A program made the translations under genes and the position numbers. A DNA stretch of 26,453 nucleotides from CAZNGF01 sp964572855 (lineage in GTDB: Bacteria; Bipolaricaulota; Bipolaricaulia; RBG-16-55-9; JAJCYT01): the NCBI GenBank assembly GCA_964572855.1, contig CAZNGF010000039.1:1-26453 (forward strand). The letters are read 5' to 3'. Position 1 is the first letter of the stretch. Every line of letters begins with the position of its first letter. Positions 24,755-26,453 of the stretch are shown here, in pieces. Below the pieces are notes generated by a model that was given only the letters and a program-made list of their open reading frames with translations, was not told the DNA's origin and did not search any database.

Positions 24755-25783
24755 TTCCAGCCGCAGCGCGCGCGCGTTGAGCGCGAGCTCGGCGATGTTG
24801 GCGGCGTAGTCCTTCACGCGGCCGATGCTGTCGGCCACGATGCCCAGGTGGTAGGCCAGCTGGGGGTCCTTGAGCTCGACCAGCTTGCGGTCGAAGCTGC
24901 GCACCGACCGGGACGCCGCCGACAGGCGCTCCAGCGCGTGGTGCGCCTGCGCCTCGTCCAGCTCGACGAAGGCGTCCAGCGCGCGCTTGAGCACGTCCTG
25001 GGCGTCCGCGTTGGCGCGCTCGAAGTCCGGGGCCAGCGCCTCGGGAAAGGCGCGTTCGTCTGCGATCAGGGTCTCGGCGGCCTGGGCCATCTTGACGGCG
25101 TGGTCGGCCACGCGCTCCAGTTGTCGAGCCACGGTGTGCGTGTTGAAAAAGTCCATGCGCGTGATGCGCTGCTTCACCTCGGCCAGGGGGTCGCGCAGCG
25201 CCGCGTAGAGCCGGCGGGACATGAGCAGGAAGAAGCGGTCCACGCGCTCGTCGCGCTGGATGATGCCCACGGCGTGGGCCGCGTCCGAGCCCAAGAGCGC
25301 GTCGCGGATGTCGGCCAGCATCCCGATCACGTTCTCGCGGATGTACTCCAGCAGCTGCGACACCGAGAGCACCTGGGGGTCGCGCAGCACGTGGATGAGC
25401 AGGAACGTCCCCGTCTCCTGCAGGATCTCGGCGCCGATGAGCCGCTGGACCGTCTGGCGCACGACCTCGCGCTGCTCCACCGAGAGCTCGCCGGTGACGT
25501 GGATGACGCCGAAGCCGGCGATGTAGCGCGAGATGAGCGCGCGGGACAGGGGATCGCCCTGCAGCTCGGCCGGCACCTCGAGCCGGGTTTCGCTCGCCCC
25601 CTCGGGGGTCTCGGCCGCCAGCTCCAGATAGACCCCGGCCCCCACGCGGTTGAGCGTGAGGATGTCGCCCTTCTGGAGCTTGTGTTCGGTGACCCACTCC
25701 TTGGGAAGTGTGATCATGTAAGTGCTCCCGCCGGCGGTCGTGCCCAGCGAGCGCTTCTCCTGCGCCCAGGCTGCTTGCGGCAT
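24752..25783 (-). CDS. PhoU-like phosphate regulator with N-terminal AbrB/SpoVT domain
   Basis: A 343-residue protein. Residues about 10-48 are an AbrB/SpoVT-type DNA-binding domain (G-G-S-T-Y-M-I-T-L-P-K-E-W, then L-Q-K-G-D-I-L-T-L). Two PhoU-type helical bundles follow at about 115-220 and 225-335, with E-R-V-A-D-H-A-V-K-M and D-S-I-G-R-V-K-D-Y-A-A-N-I-A-E, the metal-binding helices of PhoU. This AbrB-PhoU arrangement is well known in archaea. PhoU proteins restrain phosphate uptake through the Pst importer and its sensor; the extra head suggests direct DNA binding, perhaps in the shared intergenic region with pstS. The ATG has AAGGAGG 5 nt upstream. Its stop codon lies inside the palindrome at 24729-24754. 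Confidence 0.93.
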   Translation of the reverse strand: MPQAAWAQEKRSLGTTAGGSTYMITLPKEWVTEHKLQKGDILTLNRVGAGVYLELAAETPEGASETRLEVPAELQGDPLSRALISRYIAGFGVIHVTGELSVEQREVVRQTVQRLIGAEILQETGTFLLIHVLRDPQVLSVSQLLEYIRENVIGMLADIRDALLGSDAAHAVGIIQRDERVDRFFLLMSRRLYAALRDPLAEVKQRITRMDFFNTHTVARQLERVADHAVKMAQAAETLIADERAFPEALAPDFERANADAQDVLKRALDAFVELDEAQAHHALERLSAASRSVRSFDRKLVELKDPQLAYHLGIVADSIGRVKDYAANIAELALNARALRLE

Positions 25784-25823
25784 GGGTGCCTCCTTGTGCT
25801 CCCGCGGCTTCCAAATGCTATAT

Positions 25824-25851
25824 ATTTTATAAATCGACTCGATAGTGTCAA
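25824..25851 (-). promoter_or_regulatory. Promoter of the PhoU-like gene
   Basis: On the minus strand a perfect TTGACA (25846-25851), 16 bp, TAAAAT (25824-25829). The start near 25817 gives a leader of about 34 nt. Confidence 0.65.
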
Positions 25852-25908
25852 GGAGGAGATGTGTCCCTTGCGAACGGAACCTCTGTACGATTCCCCTTCC
25901 CGGCGCCC

Positions 25909-25957
25909 TTGACGGCCATGTCGGGGACAGATATAGTCAAGTCAGAAACTATATAAT
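25909..25957 (+). promoter_or_regulatory. pstS promoter(s) with overlapping inverted repeat
   Basis: P1: TTGACG (25909-25914), 17 bp, TATAGT (25932-25937). A second, perfect TATAAT (25952-25957) has no good -35. ATATAGT (25931-25937) and ACTATAT (25948-25954) form an inverted repeat with a 10-bp spacer, covering the P1 -10 and part of the second one, so a dimeric regulator could bind here. The leader from P1 to the pstS ATG would be about 350 nt. Confidence 0.55.
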
Positions 25958-25964
25958 ACACCGT

Positions 25965-25977
25965 GATCATCATGATC
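25965..25977. promoter_or_regulatory. Palindrome GATCATCATGATC near the second pstS start
   Basis: Six-bp arms around a central C, at the position expected for the transcript start of the second TATAAT. Just downstream GATCGGCA occurs twice (25985-25992 and 25994-26001), 9 bp apart. Either could be an operator; nothing shows which protein would bind. Confidence 0.35.
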
Positions 25978-26065
25978 CAGGGCCGATCGGCAGGATCGGC
26001 AAGAAAGGGACCGTTGTGGCCCAAGCGGCTCTATCCCGCACGAACACATTCCATGCGCTCGGCAA

Positions 26066-26260
26066 CACCTCCTTGGGTTCCTCCTCTCTCAGGGTTTGGA
26101 GGACTCTCTCCTTCGGGCACAGCCCCGGCGCGCGCCGGGGCTGTGCCCGATTTATCCGATCCGGACTGGATAGGCGATTGAGACTCGCAAAGGAGGTGGT
26201 TTGGGGAGCGCAAGGCTGAGACGCAAGCGTCACGGGGAAACCGGTCGCACCAAACACACG
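26066..26260 (+). ncRNA. Structured pstS leader with anti-SD and orphan SD
   Basis: CACCTCCTT (26066-26074), identical to the 16S anti-SD core, can pair over 9 bp with an orphan AAGGAGGTG (26190-26198), or over 8 bp (CCTCCTTG, 26068-26075) with the pstS ribosome-binding site CAAGGAGG (26281-26288). After the orphan SD, GTTTGG (26199-26204) pairs with CCAAAC (26250-26255) enclosing GACG-CAAG-CGTC (26220-26231). No known riboswitch class was recognised. Confidence 0.45.
26115..26148. repeat. Perfect 34-bp palindrome in the pstS leader
   Basis: GGGCACAGCCCCGGCGC (26115-26131) is followed by its exact reverse complement, a 17-bp stem in DNA with no spacer. It lies between the anti-SD and the orphan SD and would bring them together when folded. 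GATTTATCC follows, so it is not a standard terminator. Confidence 0.8.
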
Positions 26261-26295
26261 CCATAAACCATCAAAACCGTCAAGGAGGACGTAAG

Positions 26296-26453
26296 ATGAG
26301 CAACATCGCCAAGCAGTTCGGTCGTTTCTGCGCCTTTGTGGCCCTGCTGGGCCTGTCGGCCGTCGCGCTGCAGGCCCAGCCCAACGCGCCCGTCGACTCC
26401 AAGTCGCTCCTGGTGGACGGCTCCAGCACGGTCGAGCCCGTGACCACGGCCGT
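26296..26453 (+). CDS. Phosphate-binding protein PstS, 5' part only
   Basis: The first 52 codons of a gene cut by the window end. Residues 1-27 are a signal peptide (K-Q-F-G-R-F, then C-A-F-V-A-L-L-G-L-S-A-V-A-L-Q-A). The mature start reads L-V-D-G-S-S-T-V-E-P-V-T, the phosphate-binding loop of PstS-type proteins, where backbone and Ser/Thr side chains hold phosphate. The ATG has AAGGAGG (26282-26288) 7 nt upstream. It is divergent from the AbrB-PhoU gene, and pstCAB would be expected to follow outside the window. Other DGSSTV-containing family members exist, but the PhoU neighbour supports phosphate. Confidence 0.88.
   Translation, partial: MSNIAKQFGRFCAFVALLGLSAVALQAQPNAPVDSKSLLVDGSSTVEPVTTA

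Noticed and set aside
25970..26257. Open frames on the minus strand in the pstS leader
   Set aside because: No ribosome-binding site or known domain; the region is better explained as a structured leader with palindromes.
26185..26260. Known riboswitch (TPP, GEMM, cobalamin, ZTP) in the pstS leader
   Set aside because: A CTGAGA and a GACGCAA string recall TPP and GEMM cores, but the remaining conserved parts are missing.

Overview
The window comes from a GC-rich bacterium with an outer membrane, from a lineage I cannot name with certainty. Bacterial markers are trigger factor and ClpP, a histidine kinase with its OmpR/PhoB-type regulator, lipoprotein signal peptides, sigma70-like promoters and strong Shine-Dalgarno sites. 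Two or three secreted proteins end in phenylalanine like outer-membrane beta-barrels. Mixed in are families better known from archaea: a Pus10 pseudouridine synthase with the archaeal zinc knuckle, a PhoU-like protein with an AbrB-type DNA-binding head, and a cyclic 2,3-diphosphoglycerate synthetase-type GTPase. A deep, probably thermophilic candidate phylum such as Bipolaricaulota/Acetothermia (OP1) would fit, but this is inference from gene content only.

Layout. 1-850: AT-richer stretch with a two-gene HicA/HicB-like cassette on the minus strand. 855-4169: a secreted lipoprotein with a golvesin-like domain and four carboxypeptidase-regulatory-like repeats, then the cPGS-type GTPase, both minus. 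4170-6112: tig-clpP, plus strand, overlapping by 4 bp. 6342-7184: a GNAT acetyltransferase flanked by inverted copies of a short motif. 7273-11414: a minus-strand peptide/nickel-type ABC importer (binding protein, then two permeases) without ATPase genes here, with a perfect palindrome between binding protein and permease. 11880-14965: three envelope proteins. 15224-17489: sensor kinase and response regulator.

17517-22169 is a glycolytic cluster: FbaB-type aldolase (minus), a divergent PPi-type phosphofructokinase (plus), and a convergent tandem-duplicated phosphofructokinase that looks like the animal/fungal enzyme (minus), with an active-looking first half and a degenerate second half. 22344-24708 holds a small barrel-like protein, Pus10 and a lipoprotein, all plus. 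24752-26453 is a phosphate locus: AbrB-PhoU regulator divergent from pstS, which runs off the window behind a leader of about 350 nt containing an anti-SD/orphan-SD pair that could control its ribosome-binding site.

Regulation and repeats. Most genes have a readable -35/-10 box. Two genes, at 11880 and 22958, appear to be transcribed as leaderless mRNAs. A family of palindromes built on TAGGGGCGC sits at gene ends and in two cases supplies the TAG stop codon. Both solute-binding-protein genes carry an unused, perfect Shine-Dalgarno sequence upstream of their real one.
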